From NCBI GenBank assembly GCA_017302895.1, contig JAFLBV010000001.1, positions 1,721,001 to 1,785,000 on the forward strand: a stretch of 64,000 nucleotides of DNA, in the 5' to 3' direction. How positions within the stretch are numbered: position 1 is the stretch's first letter; each line of letters starts with the position of its first letter. The notes below the pieces were generated by a model. That model worked only from the letters and a program-made list of their open reading frames with translations, searched no databases and was not told the DNA's origin. Both the position numbers and the translations under genes were made by a program. Shown piece after piece: positions 28,722 through 37,308 of this stretch. The DNA comes from Ignavibacteria bacterium (GTDB lineage Bacteria > Bacteroidota > Ignavibacteria > Ignavibacteriales > Ignavibacteriaceae).

Positions 28722-29077
28722 TGGCAGAATTTAAAACCAATTTAAAAGAGGCAAGTGAGTGCAGTATTATTGAACTCACCGGTTATCTTGACGCTCATAC
28801 GGCGCCTGAATTGGAATCGGCGTTCACCGGACTGATTGACAAAAGCAAGTATAAAGTGGTTGTCAATTTTCAGGACCTTGAATATATTTCAAGCGCCGGT
28901 CTTGGTGTATTTATGGCTTACATTGAAACGATGCGCGAGAATGGAGGCGACATTAAACTCGCCAACATGAAACCCACAGTTTACAGTATTTTTGATCTTT
29001 TGGGATTCCCCCTCCTTTACGATATTCTTCCTGATGTCGACGGGGCTCTCACGAAATTTAAACAACAAGGTGCCTGA
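28721..29077 (+). CDS. STAS-domain anti-sigma factor antagonist (RsbV-like)
   Basis: 118 residues, one STAS domain. The phosphoacceptor serine lies in ISSAGLGVFMAYIE near residue 65, after the VVNFQDLEY strand. Translationally coupled to the upstream phosphatase and followed five bases later by the RsbW-like kinase, so this is the likely substrate of both. It is a second, diverged copy relative to the STAS protein next to purA. Confidence 0.93.
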   Translation: MAEFKTNLKEASECSIIELTGYLDAHTAPELESAFTGLIDKSKYKVVVNFQDLEYISSAGLGVFMAYIETMRENGGDIKLANMKPTVYSIFDLLGFPLLYDILPDVDGALTKFKQQGA

Positions 29078-29082
29078 CTAAA

Positions 29083-29514
29083 GTGAATAACAACAATGCT
29101 AACAACCTGGAGTTGAGAGTTAAGAGCAGCACCGAAAACCTTGCGCTGATTCGGGAATTCGTGGGTAATTCCGCGCGGCATTTCAGTATCAGCAAGGAAG
29201 TCGTTGACAAGTTAATTCTTGCAGTTGATGAAGCATCTTCAAATATTATCAGGCATGCGTACAAAAACAGCCCGGAAGGTGAAATTGTGGTTACCTTCAT
29301 CTGTGATGAAAACGAATGCACGATAATTCTTACCGACCACGGAACGGGATTTAATCCCTCCTCGGTGAAGTATCCTGATATGGTTGCATATCTGAAGGAG
29401 AAAAAGCGGGGCGGACTCGGAATCCATCTTATGAAAATATTGATGGATGAGGTTGATTATTTCTCGGTGACCGGTGAGTACAATAAACTCGTTCTTAAAA
29501 AGAAAATTGCCTGA
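29083..29514 (+). CDS. RsbW/SpoIIAB-like anti-sigma factor serine kinase
   Basis: 143 residues, a stand-alone GHKL ATPase domain. Its N-box is LAVDEASSNIIRHAY near residue 46-60, G1 is DHGTGFNP near 86, and G2 is RGGLGIHLMK near 109. It would phosphorylate the STAS antagonist and bind a target, classically a sigma factor. The start is GTG five bases after the STAS gene. No sigma-B-like gene is in the operon, so the target is unknown; the ECF factor at 24319 is a nearby possibility only. Confidence 0.92.
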   Translation: MNNNNANNLELRVKSSTENLALIREFVGNSARHFSISKEVVDKLILAVDEASSNIIRHAYKNSPEGEIVVTFICDENECTIILTDHGTGFNPSSVKYPDMVAYLKEKKRGGLGIHLMKILMDEVDYFSVTGEYNKLVLKKKIA

Positions 29515-29516
29515 AG

Positions 29517-31196
29517 ATGCCCGATACTGAAACACTTAAACTCCAGCGAAATCTCTCTGCTCTTGTGGAGTTCAGCCGGATTGTAAACTCGAGTCTTGAT
29601 CTCGACTTTACCCTGAACAACCTCCTTTTCAGTTGTCTTGGAAAATTCCTGACGACCAAAGGTTTTGTGCTTATCGAAGAAAACGGTACTGCACAAATAA
29701 AAACCGCAAAAGGAATTCCACATCAACTGGTGGAGGAGTTTAATTCCGCAGGTCACCGGTTCTCAGATCAACTCGTTGAGGGGGGGTACTTCTCAAAACT
29801 TGGTGTTTCAGTAGTCGAGAAAATATCTTCATCGAGGAAAGAACTTGGCTACATCGCATTGGGTGAAAAGATTACGAAGCAGCCTTATAACAGCGATGAA
29901 CTTGATTTTATCAGAACAATTTTGAACATTGCTGCCACGGCGATAGAAAATTCACTTAACATAACGGAACTTAAACAGGTTAACCGTAACCTTGATTCAA
30001 GGATTAACAGACTCAGTTCACTGTTTGAACTCGGCAAGGAATTCGGACTTCTTACCGAAGAGTCCCGCATCAGCAAACTTCTTGCTTACTCTCTTCTCGG
30101 GCATTTTCTCTCCTCCGTTTATGCCATAATTATTTTTGAAGAGAGGAAAGCGAAAATTCTTGATTCCACCATTTCCAAGGGGAAATTGAAGGATATTGCA
30201 GATTCCCTCGCTCTTAAAAGTATCGATACTCACTACCTCGGTGATGAGATAGATGAACTTCATCCTGACCTCACATCACTCAAGGTTGAAATTGTTGTCC
30301 CGATGAAGATTCAAAATGAAGCAAAGGGACTCATTTTGCTCGGTAAAAGGGCGAACCAGCAGTTGTTTCTTGAAACTGACATTGAATTTATTTACTCCAT
30401 CGGCAGTCTTGCAATAATATCTTTGGAGAACAAAAGACTTTTCAGGGAAGCCCTTGAAAAGCAAAAGCTTGAAGAAGAGCTTGAGCTCGCAAAAGACATC
30501 CAAAAAAATCTTCTGCCTAAAGAGATACCGTTTATGCCGGCTTATGAGATTGCCGCCACATCGATATCTTCAAAACAGGTCGGGGGCGATTATTATGACA
30601 TAATCAAAAAGGATGAGCATAAATATTTTGTTGCGATCGGGGATGTGTCGGGGAAAGGTGTTCCCGCCGCTCTTCTGATGGCAAACCTGCAGGCATTTTT
30701 GAAATCGATTTGTACTCAGAATGTTGCCATCGATGATGCCACAGGGACGATAAACAACCTGGTGGCAGATAATACTTCGGACGGAAAATTTATCACATTC
30801 TTTTGGGGGATCCTCGATAACAGTAATCTTGAATTTTCCTATGTAAATGCAGGGCACAACCCTCCGCTTCTTATCAGGGATGGCGAGATAACTTACCTCG
30901 ACAAGGGAGGTATCATTCTTGGTGTCATGCCAACTTTTACACCCTATCTTACCGAAACAATTCAGCTTCAGGAGGACGATCTCCTCGTTTTGTTTACCGA
31001 CGGAGTTACTGAAGCTAAAAGCCCCGAGGATGAGGAATTCAGCGATGAGGCTCTCGAATTGCTGGTGAGGGAGTCGGCAGCACTTCCCGCAGGTGAAATT
31101 CTCGACAGGATTCGTCATTCGGTCTATGACTTTGCAAATGGTGCTTTTCAGTCTGACGATATCACAATCATCGTGATAAAGGTAAAAAAGAAGTGA
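29517..31196 (+). CDS. Cytoplasmic GAF-SpoIIE-type phosphatase
   Basis: 559 residues, no membrane segment. Two GAF-like domains (about 15-150 and 165-305) are followed by a short helical linker (LEKQKLEEELELAKDIQKNLLP) and a SpoIIE-type PP2C domain (about 330-559): VGGDYYDII, IGDVSGKGVPAALLMA, AGHNPPLL, LFTDGVTEA and SDDITIIVI. It has the same family of catalytic domain as its two neighbours but a soluble input. The gap to the kinase gene is two bases and it overlaps the next gene by four (GTGA). Confidence 0.9.
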   Translation: MPDTETLKLQRNLSALVEFSRIVNSSLDLDFTLNNLLFSCLGKFLTTKGFVLIEENGTAQIKTAKGIPHQLVEEFNSAGHRFSDQLVEGGYFSKLGVSVVEKISSSRKELGYIALGEKITKQPYNSDELDFIRTILNIAATAIENSLNITELKQVNRNLDSRINRLSSLFELGKEFGLLTEESRISKLLAYSLLGHFLSSVYAIIIFEERKAKILDSTISKGKLKDIADSLALKSIDTHYLGDEIDELHPDLTSLKVEIVVPMKIQNEAKGLILLGKRANQQLFLETDIEFIYSIGSLAIISLENKRLFREALEKQKLEEELELAKDIQKNLLPKEIPFMPAYEIAATSISSKQVGGDYYDIIKKDEHKYFVAIGDVSGKGVPAALLMANLQAFLKSICTQNVAIDDATGTINNLVADNTSDGKFITFFWGILDNSNLEFSYVNAGHNPPLLIRDGEITYLDKGGIILGVMPTFTPYLTETIQLQEDDLLVLFTDGVTEAKSPEDEEFSDEALELLVRESAALPAGEILDRIRHSVYDFANGAFQSDDITIIVIKVKKK

Positions 31197-33730
31197 AGAT
31201 AAACAGCCTCTTTTTTGAACGAAAGTTTATTATAAATGCTGCAACTCTGCTGGTTGCCCTGCTCGGTCTTTTGAGTATCTATCAGCTCATTTTTGTGAAC
31301 ACCACTTCCAACGATGAATGTCTATGGTTTGCCGGCAAAGGGAAGAACGGAAACTGGGTCATCTACATCAGAGATGTGAAGCCCGGCGGTGTGGTCGATC
31401 TGGCAGGAATTAAAAATGAGGATATACTGCTCAAGCTCAACGGGGAGCCTGTTTATGACACTTACAACGCTCAACAGATTCTGAACAAACTTGACTACGG
31501 GCAGTATGCTGAATATACCATAAAGAGGGGCGACAAGGTTTTTACGACCAAGGTCTTCGTGAAAAAACTTATCAGTTACCCCGATCTTTACTATGCCATT
31601 TTCTATTTTGTCTGGCTGATGGTGGGATATCTTGTTATCTTCTCGAATCCCTACGGTCTGGTTCAGACTTTGTTTTATCTCATCGGAGTGTTCGGAACGA
31701 TATATGCGAGCAGGGGAGCATTTATAGATCACCTTCTCTACCTCAATCCGGAATTTTCTGTTCCCGTTTTGTATTACTATCCATGGCTGATTATAAGTTG
31801 TGCCACGGCGGGTATTTTTGTCCACTTTTTCCTGATCTTTCCGCATAAAAGTGTACTTCTTAAATACAAGTATTCTCATTACATACTCTATTCCTTCTTC
31901 ATGATCCCGAGTTTGTTTGCGATTTATCTGACTCATATGAGGCTTAATTATACTGACTATGAGATGTCGTATATCAATCCAGAAGGAATCGTGAATCTTT
32001 TGAATGTGTTTTCACTATTGTTTGGGTTGATCAGTTTGATAGGGAGCAGTGTAAAATACTGGAAGAAAAAAGAAGGGGTGCCTCTCCGCTGGTTGACTGG
32101 GGTCTATGCGTTAGGATTCTTAAGTGTGGTGGGACTCTTCGTCTATGCCCCGCGAAATGCTCTCATTTTCTACAATAATCCTGAATTTTATGTAGTTCTG
32201 CTCACACTGACCCTTATACCGATTGCTTTTGCGGTTGCCATCTTCAAATACCAGTTGATGGATGTTAGCATCGTTGTAAAAAATTCGATCCTGTATGGAA
32301 GTGTATCCATCAGCATTGCGGTAATCTATTTCCTCTCTATTTACGGGTTCGGTCAGGGAGCGGGCACCATATTCGGGGAGGAGTACAAGAACTTTGTCGC
32401 AGTCCTCAGTTTTGTGATATTTGCCCTTGTTTTTCAGAGGACCAAAGATAAATTCCATTTGTTTATCACAAAACGGTTTTTCCCTGATCAGTATTTTAAC
32501 AATCAGATACTGCTTAGTTACGGTGAAGAACTTGCCAATATTGTGGGACTGGAAAACATCCTCAAGTCAGTCAGAGATACTTTCCGCGACCTGATTCTTG
32601 TAAGAAAAATGTCGGTTTATCTAACAAATAACGATTCGTTCCACCTCGCCACAGAGTTTGGAAACAGTGAAAAAAGAGAAACCCTTTCCACACAACTCGC
32701 CGATTTCGAACTTAAATATAAAATCTATCTGGATGAGGGAAAGAAGAAGAGAATTACCGGCGAGTCGTTCGGCATTTTCAACAAAGAAGACAGAGCGTGG
32801 TTCAGACAGGAACATTTTGTCCTGATTATTCCTCTGAAAGTAAGCAGAAGGTTGATTGGTTTTATTGCTTTTGGTGAAAAATATAACGGAAATCCCTTTG
32901 CAGAGAAAGATATTGAGTCGATCAGTTCTGTTGCCTCCCAGATTGCCGTGTCAGTTGAAAATGCCCGGCTTTACCTTGAAGAGACAAAGAAAGCCCAGCT
33001 CGAGAGGGATATTGATGTTGCAAAAAGCATTCAGGAGTCTCTCCTCCCCGCATCTTTCCCTGTTCGTGACAACATTGAGATGTTCGGAAGAATGATTCCT
33101 GCTTCACACATTGGTGGTGATTATTTTGATATCATCAAGGTTTCCGATTCACGATTCTTCCTTGTGATAGGAGATGTCAGCGGTAAGGGGCTTCCGGCTG
33201 CTATACACATGACCCGGGTGCAGGCGATGCTCAGGATGCTCTGCACAGTTGACAGGACACCCGCTGAAATCCTCAAGGAATTGAACAAAAAGATTTACGA
33301 TTCGCTCGGCAAAAACTGGTTTATCACAATGACGCTTATCGGGCTTGATACAAATTTGAACTGCCTCAGGGTATGCAGGGCAGGACACACACCCGTACTG
33401 ATTTCACATAATGGAACAACGAAATTTTTGCAGCCGAAAGGTCTTGCGGTTGGTCTGGACAGAGGAGAACTCTTCGATCAGCATCTTGAAGAGGTTCGTC
33501 TGGAGTTGCATCCCGACACTTCCATTTTGCTCTTCTCAGACGGAATCACCGAGATGATGAACAACAAAAACGAACTTTTCGGAGACGACAGGCTCAAGGA
33601 AATTTTCTCTTCCACAAATCACATGTCACCTGAAGACCAGTATAATGTCATTTCTTCAGAACTCTTAAGTTTCAGAGGTGACAGGGAACCTTATGATGAT
33701 GAAACTGCGCTGATAGTGAGGGTGAAGTAG
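31193..33730 (+). CDS. PDZ, multi-pass membrane, GAF, SpoIIE-type phosphatase
   Basis: 845 residues. Order: an N-terminal membrane helix (about 12-33), a PDZ-like domain outside the membrane (about 45-125, with VKPGGVVDLAGIKNEDILLKLNG), about seven membrane helices (130-420), a GAF domain (about 440-585), a coiled linker and a SpoIIE-type PP2C domain (about 600-845) with GGDYFDII, GDVSGKGLPAAIHM, AGHTPVL, LFSDGITEMM and DDETALIV. The PDZ input suggests that it senses protein C-termini or a peptide ligand in the periplasm. Last gene of the five-gene partner-switching operon; start GTG. Confidence 0.9.
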   Translation: MKINSLFFERKFIINAATLLVALLGLLSIYQLIFVNTTSNDECLWFAGKGKNGNWVIYIRDVKPGGVVDLAGIKNEDILLKLNGEPVYDTYNAQQILNKLDYGQYAEYTIKRGDKVFTTKVFVKKLISYPDLYYAIFYFVWLMVGYLVIFSNPYGLVQTLFYLIGVFGTIYASRGAFIDHLLYLNPEFSVPVLYYYPWLIISCATAGIFVHFFLIFPHKSVLLKYKYSHYILYSFFMIPSLFAIYLTHMRLNYTDYEMSYINPEGIVNLLNVFSLLFGLISLIGSSVKYWKKKEGVPLRWLTGVYALGFLSVVGLFVYAPRNALIFYNNPEFYVVLLTLTLIPIAFAVAIFKYQLMDVSIVVKNSILYGSVSISIAVIYFLSIYGFGQGAGTIFGEEYKNFVAVLSFVIFALVFQRTKDKFHLFITKRFFPDQYFNNQILLSYGEELANIVGLENILKSVRDTFRDLILVRKMSVYLTNNDSFHLATEFGNSEKRETLSTQLADFELKYKIYLDEGKKKRITGESFGIFNKEDRAWFRQEHFVLIIPLKVSRRLIGFIAFGEKYNGNPFAEKDIESISSVASQIAVSVENARLYLEETKKAQLERDIDVAKSIQESLLPASFPVRDNIEMFGRMIPASHIGGDYFDIIKVSDSRFFLVIGDVSGKGLPAAIHMTRVQAMLRMLCTVDRTPAEILKELNKKIYDSLGKNWFITMTLIGLDTNLNCLRVCRAGHTPVLISHNGTTKFLQPKGLAVGLDRGELFDQHLEEVRLELHPDTSILLFSDGITEMMNNKNELFGDDRLKEIFSSTNHMSPEDQYNVISSELLSFRGDREPYDDETALIVRVK

Positions 33731-34300
33731 CTAATTAAAATTATAATGCAACTGTGCCTGAATGGTATTTAACTCGGGGACAGTATTAAAAAATCCGATG
33801 TTCCATTCCACACCTGCGTGTAGAGACCACCCTCTAGATTCCACGGTTTTATCAAAAAAGTAGAAGACTGTATGGAAGGAAATTCCGCTACCGAAAGACC
33901 ATGAATTGACCTCGGGAAATGAGCGGTCATTTATCATAGCCAGTCCGCCACCACCTTCTATGGAAATGCGCGTTGTCACTAATTGTTCCCCCATAAATTT
34001 GAGTGAGAACCCCTGCACAAAAGGGTAGTTCCTCCCGAACCTGTCTTCTGGCAGCAAAATCGAAAACTTCCTTGCATAAAAGGCAGCAGTTCTGAAATAA
34101 TATTTCTCAGAAAACCAGAGTTTGAAATCAACCGACGCCTGAGCGGAATAACCAAATTCCTCAGGTGTGTTTCCTTTCAGCACGCCAAGTCCGGTGCCAA
34201 CTCCAATTTTATGAAGCTTAATAAATTGTGCATTCAATGTGGTATTAAAAATCAAAAAGGTGAAAATTAGAAAAACTGACCGGCTGAGAAATTTATTCAA
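33731..34300 (-). CDS. Putative small outer-membrane beta-barrel protein
   Basis: 189 residues with a signal peptide ending NAQ (about 1-24). The rest alternates hydrophobic and polar residues in strands with Tyr/Phe at the ends (FKLWFSEKYYFRTAAFYARK, FSLKFMGEQLV, WSLHAGVEWNIGFF) and finishes with the aromatic end LHYNFN, typical of outer membrane barrels. It directly abuts, convergently, the phosphatase operon (33730/33731), and lies 26 bases after the three-helix membrane protein gene. Function is unknown. Confidence 0.65.
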   Translation of the reverse strand: MNKFLSRSVFLIFTFLIFNTTLNAQFIKLHKIGVGTGLGVLKGNTPEEFGYSAQASVDFKLWFSEKYYFRTAAFYARKFSILLPEDRFGRNYPFVQGFSLKFMGEQLVTTRISIEGGGGLAMINDRSFPEVNSWSFGSGISFHTVFYFFDKTVESRGWSLHAGVEWNIGFFNTVPELNTIQAQLHYNFN

Positions 34301-34326
34301 GATTTTTCCTGTTTTAGCAATTAAAA

Positions 34327-34683
34327 TTATCTGTTTTTAGCAAGGTACAAAAGCCCTGTCAATATCAAAACACCACCCGAGACCAGCATGAAAAATTGAT
34401 GATCAGGCGACAGGTTGAAGGGATTCAGATTGATTCCGATTTTGCAGGCAACCGGTTGAGCTATCAGGGCAAATCCAACAGAAAGCAATAAAATCAGGGA
34501 ACCCCTCCACCGGATGATTTCACGCTTCTTGAAATATTCGATCGATGCCTGAATACCCTCTTCAGCATTCCGGTTCTGATTTTCTTCTTTCATAAAAAAC
34601 TTTCTGACAAGATAACCGATAAGCCCACCTGCTATGGTGACTCCGACCAGTGCGAGCAAGAAAGTAAAGAGAGTAAATTTCAT
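34327..34683 (-). CDS. Small membrane protein, three predicted helices
   Basis: 118 residues. Hydrophobic segments at about 5-27, 62-82 and 95-113; a charged loop (about 30-55) with KKEEN-type composition lies between the first and second. No family is recognised. It precedes the small barrel protein gene by 26 bases and is divergent from the iron operon, so its promoter shares the 110-bp region that holds the DtxR-like operator. Confidence 0.6.
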   Translation of the reverse strand: MKFTLFTFLLALVGVTIAGGLIGYLVRKFFMKEENQNRNAEEGIQASIEYFKKREIIRWRGSLILLLSVGFALIAQPVACKIGINLNPFNLSPDHQFFMLVSGGVLILTGLLYLAKNR

Positions 34684-34753
34684 AACTGAAAAATAGCAAT
34701 TAAATTATTCAAAATAAATACAGCATGTCTTTTAATTTCCCTTGTATAAAATG

Positions 34754-34767
34754 TTAGGAATACCTAA
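34754..34767. promoter_or_regulatory. DtxR/MntR-like operator (TTAGG-AATA-CCTAA)
   Basis: TTAGG and CCTAA form an inverted repeat with a four-base gap, 26 bases before the DtxR-type gene, directly after TATAAAAT (34745-34752), a plausible -10. The half-site TTAGG resembles those of the DtxR/IdeR class. Binding would block the promoter when metal is present. Confidence 0.65.
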
Positions 34768-34793
34768 ATTTAAATAACAAATTATCTTAATTT

Positions 34794-35468
34794 ATGCCAA
34801 CAATATCAAAACAAGATTATCTAAAAGCCATCTACCAGATTTCATCAGGAAGTGATGGTAACGCAGTTTCGACCACAGAGATTGCGAGCCGCCTCGATGT
34901 ATCCAAGGCAGCAACCAGCGAAATGGTGCAGCGACTCTCAGAGCAGGGATACCTGAACTATGAGAAATACCGGGGAATGTCCCTTACAGAAGAGGGAAGG
35001 AAAGAAGCCCTGAACATCATTCGACGACACCGGATCTGGGAGCTGTTTCTCAGGGATATCCTTGGACTCACCTGGAGCGAGGTACATGCCGAGGCAGAAC
35101 TTTTGGAGCACTCCACTTCCGACTTTCTCATTGAGAAACTCGACGGGTATCTGGGGCATCCTCAGTTTGATCCTCACGGTGAACCGATACCTGACAGGGA
35201 AGGAAACATGCCCGAAGTGCCTGCAGTTGTTCCGCTTCATACTTGTGAAGCAGGCAGGAGCTACAAACTTGTCAGGGTGATCGACAGTTCCTCGGAGCTG
35301 ATGGATTATTTCTCGGGAATAGGACTTTCTTTAAATAAGGAAATTACAGTAAAATCAAAGCTTGCTTTCGACAACTCAACTGTTGTCATTATCGGGAATG
35401 TTACTCACAGTCTTAGTGAAAAGGTGGCAGGGAATCTCTTCCTTGTACCTGTGGAGGATGACCAATGA
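34794..35468 (+). CDS. DtxR/MntR-family metal-dependent repressor
   Basis: 224 residues. Winged helix at about 1-62 (TTEIASRLDVSKAATSEMVQRLSEQGYL), dimerisation/metal domain at about 65-140 with RRHRIWELFL, HAEAELLEHSTSD and the characteristic GHPQFDPHGEPIPD, and an SH3-like FeoA-type C-terminal domain (about 150-222). Holo-protein should repress iron or manganese uptake. It overlaps the next gene by four bases. The operator just before the gene fits autoregulation and control of the FeoB genes downstream. Confidence 0.9.
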   Translation: MPTISKQDYLKAIYQISSGSDGNAVSTTEIASRLDVSKAATSEMVQRLSEQGYLNYEKYRGMSLTEEGRKEALNIIRRHRIWELFLRDILGLTWSEVHAEAELLEHSTSDFLIEKLDGYLGHPQFDPHGEPIPDREGNMPEVPAVVPLHTCEAGRSYKLVRVIDSSSELMDYFSGIGLSLNKEITVKSKLAFDNSTVVIIGNVTHSLSEKVAGNLFLVPVEDDQ

Positions 35469-36481
35469 AAATGATCCATGAAATTTCTGTTTTGGTGTCG
35501 GGAGCCGTAATGTTGATGATTCCCGGACTGGCAAATCTGTTCCGGTCGAAACGGCAAAAGGCATTTATCGAAAAGGAACTGCTTGAGAATGCACTGAAGC
35601 ATCTCTACGACTGCGAGTCGAAAAAGGGGAACGGTTCCTGTGAAAGCATTGGTGGAGCACTTGGGACAGGAAGAAAAAAATCGAATGAGCTCAGGGAGCA
35701 ACTCGAATCCTCCGGACTTATTTCGGTCAAGGATGAAAAAATAGAACTGACTGATACAGGAAGAAGCTACGCCCTGAAGGTCATTCGAATCCACAGACTT
35801 TGGGAGAGTTATCTTGCGGACAAAACAGGTACCCCGAGCATTGAATGGCACAGGGAAGCGGAAGCCCGTGAGCATCAAATTTCCGAGGAGGAAGCTGACA
35901 GGCTTGCCTCCCGACTTGGCAATCCACTCTATGATCCGGATGGCGATCCGATTCCTGACAAGGAAGGATTTGTGCCACCGAGAAAAGGGATTTTACTAAG
36001 GGATTCAGCAGGAAACACATTTGCCAAAGTTACGCATATTGAGGATGAACCACAGGAGGTCTACAACCAGATAATTGCTGAAAATGTCTATCCGGGTTTG
36101 ACAATCAGGGTTCTGGAAAATGAGAACGGAAAAACTGTTTTTGTGGCTGATGGCGAGGAAAAAATCTTCACGCGTCTTCTCACTTCCAATGTGACGATTA
36201 TGGAAATACCAGAATCGGAAAGTGAACCGCTTGAACTGGTTACACTGGATAAGTTAAAAAAAGGCTTTGAATGTGAAATCTACAAGGTTTCAAAGTTGCT
36301 CAGGGGACAGCAGCGAAGACGGTTGATGGATCTGGGATTTGTTCCCGGCAGCACTATCTCGTTTGAGATGTCAAGTGCCTCCGGTGACCCCGTTGCTTAC
36401 AGGGTTCGAGGCGCTGTTGCTGCATTGAGATTGGAACAGGCAAGACTGATTTTTGTGAAAAATGTAAGAAAGGTTGCTTAA
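35465..36481 (+). CDS. Membrane-anchored DtxR-like/FeoA fusion protein
   Basis: 338 residues. An N-terminal hydrophobic segment (about 4-25, [20 protein letters not shown]) is followed by a DtxR-like region (about 30-160) including an [11 protein letters not shown] segment and [13 protein letters not shown] that parallels the DPHGEPIPD of the regulator just upstream. A first SH3-like part covers about 175-250, and a C-terminal FeoA domain (about 255-335) has the [10 protein letters not shown] motif. FeoA domains assist the FeoB transporter. The membrane-helix plus DtxR layout looks like the C-terminal end of metal ABC permease-DtxR fusions, reduced to one helix (inference). It sits two bases before feoB. 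Confidence 0.75.
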   Translation: MKMIHEISVLVSGAVMLMIPGLANLFRSKRQKAFIEKELLENALKHLYDCESKKGNGSCESIGGALGTGRKKSNELREQLESSGLISVKDEKIELTDTGRSYALKVIRIHRLWESYLADKTGTPSIEWHREAEAREHQISEEEADRLASRLGNPLYDPDGDPIPDKEGFVPPRKGILLRDSAGNTFAKVTHIEDEPQEVYNQIIAENVYPGLTIRVLENENGKTVFVADGEEKIFTRLLTSNVTIMEIPESESEPLELVTLDKLKKGFECEIYKVSKLLRGQQRRRLMDLGFVPGSTISFEMSSASGDPVAYRVRGAVAALRLEQARLIFVKNVRKVA

Positions 36482-36483
36482 AG

Positions 36484-37251
36484 ATGAGTGGCGGAGCATG
36501 TGAAATCTGTCCGGCAAATCAAAATGCCTCATTAAAGAGGCTTGGACTCAATCTTGACAAGTTCAATTTTGTAGTTGCCCTTGCGGGAAATCCGAACACA
36601 GGGAAAAGTACTGTTTTCAATTCCCTTACGGGTTTAAGGCAACACACAGGTAACTGGCCCGGTAAAACTGTGGCAAGAGCCGAGGGAGCATTTGAGTATG
36701 ACGGGAGCAGATATAAAATAGTTGATCTCCCCGGAACCTACTCACTCCTCTCAACCAGTACCGATGAGGAAATTGCCCGTGATTTTATTCTTTTTGGAAA
36801 ACCAGATGTTACGATTATTGTTGCAGATGCCACACGAATCGAGCGGAATCTCAATCTTGTGTTGCAGGTGCTCGAGATTACGGATAAGGCGGTTTTGTGT
36901 GTTAATTTGATGGATGAAGCAAAAAGAAACGGTATTGAAGTCGATATAAGAAGTTTGTCACGGGATCTGGGAATCCCGGTGGTTCCCGCCTCCGCACGAC
37001 AGGGAGAGGGCATACCTGCACTTCTTTCTTATATTAATCAGGTGGCAAAAGGGGATTTTATTTGTAAACCCCGAAAAGTTTCTTCTCTCTCACCCGAGAT
37101 TTCCTCGGCAGTAACTGAATTGACGAGTAAAATAAAAAAAGAATACCCTGACCTTCCCAATGCAAGATGGGTAGCCATCCGCCTTCTTGAAGGGGATCAA
37201 AGAATTATCGACGCAATCGAAAATGATGAATTTGCAGAACTTTACAGATGA
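36484..37251 (+). CDS. feoB: Ferrous iron transporter FeoB, GTPase part (split gene)
   Basis: 255 residues: the cytoplasmic G protein domain and its helical GDI-like part. G1 GNPNTGKST near residue 36, G3 DLPGTYSLL near 80, G4 NLMDEA near 140, and G5 SARQGEG near 170 are all present. The usual FeoB continues from here into membrane helices, but this frame ends with TGA after ELYR. The reading frame of the next gene is the same, separated by a further in-frame TGA. The N-terminus has a CEIC pair (residues 5-8), possibly metal-binding. It should work together with the membrane part. Confidence 0.9.
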   Translation: MSGGACEICPANQNASLKRLGLNLDKFNFVVALAGNPNTGKSTVFNSLTGLRQHTGNWPGKTVARAEGAFEYDGSRYKIVDLPGTYSLLSTSTDEEIARDFILFGKPDVTIIVADATRIERNLNLVLQVLEITDKAVLCVNLMDEAKRNGIEVDIRSLSRDLGIPVVPASARQGEGIPALLSYINQVAKGDFICKPRKVSSLSPEISSAVTELTSKIKKEYPDLPNARWVAIRLLEGDQRIIDAIENDEFAELYR

Positions 37252-37308
37252 AAAATTTTAATTGGTTTGGAAGATTCCATACAGTATTGAACACAAGATT
37301 TTAGAGAT

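Noticed and set aside
37249-37290. Selenocysteine decoding of the TGA codons inside feoB
   Set aside because: FeoB has no selenocysteine, I see no clear SECIS-like hairpin right after either TGA, and the second part has its own ATG.
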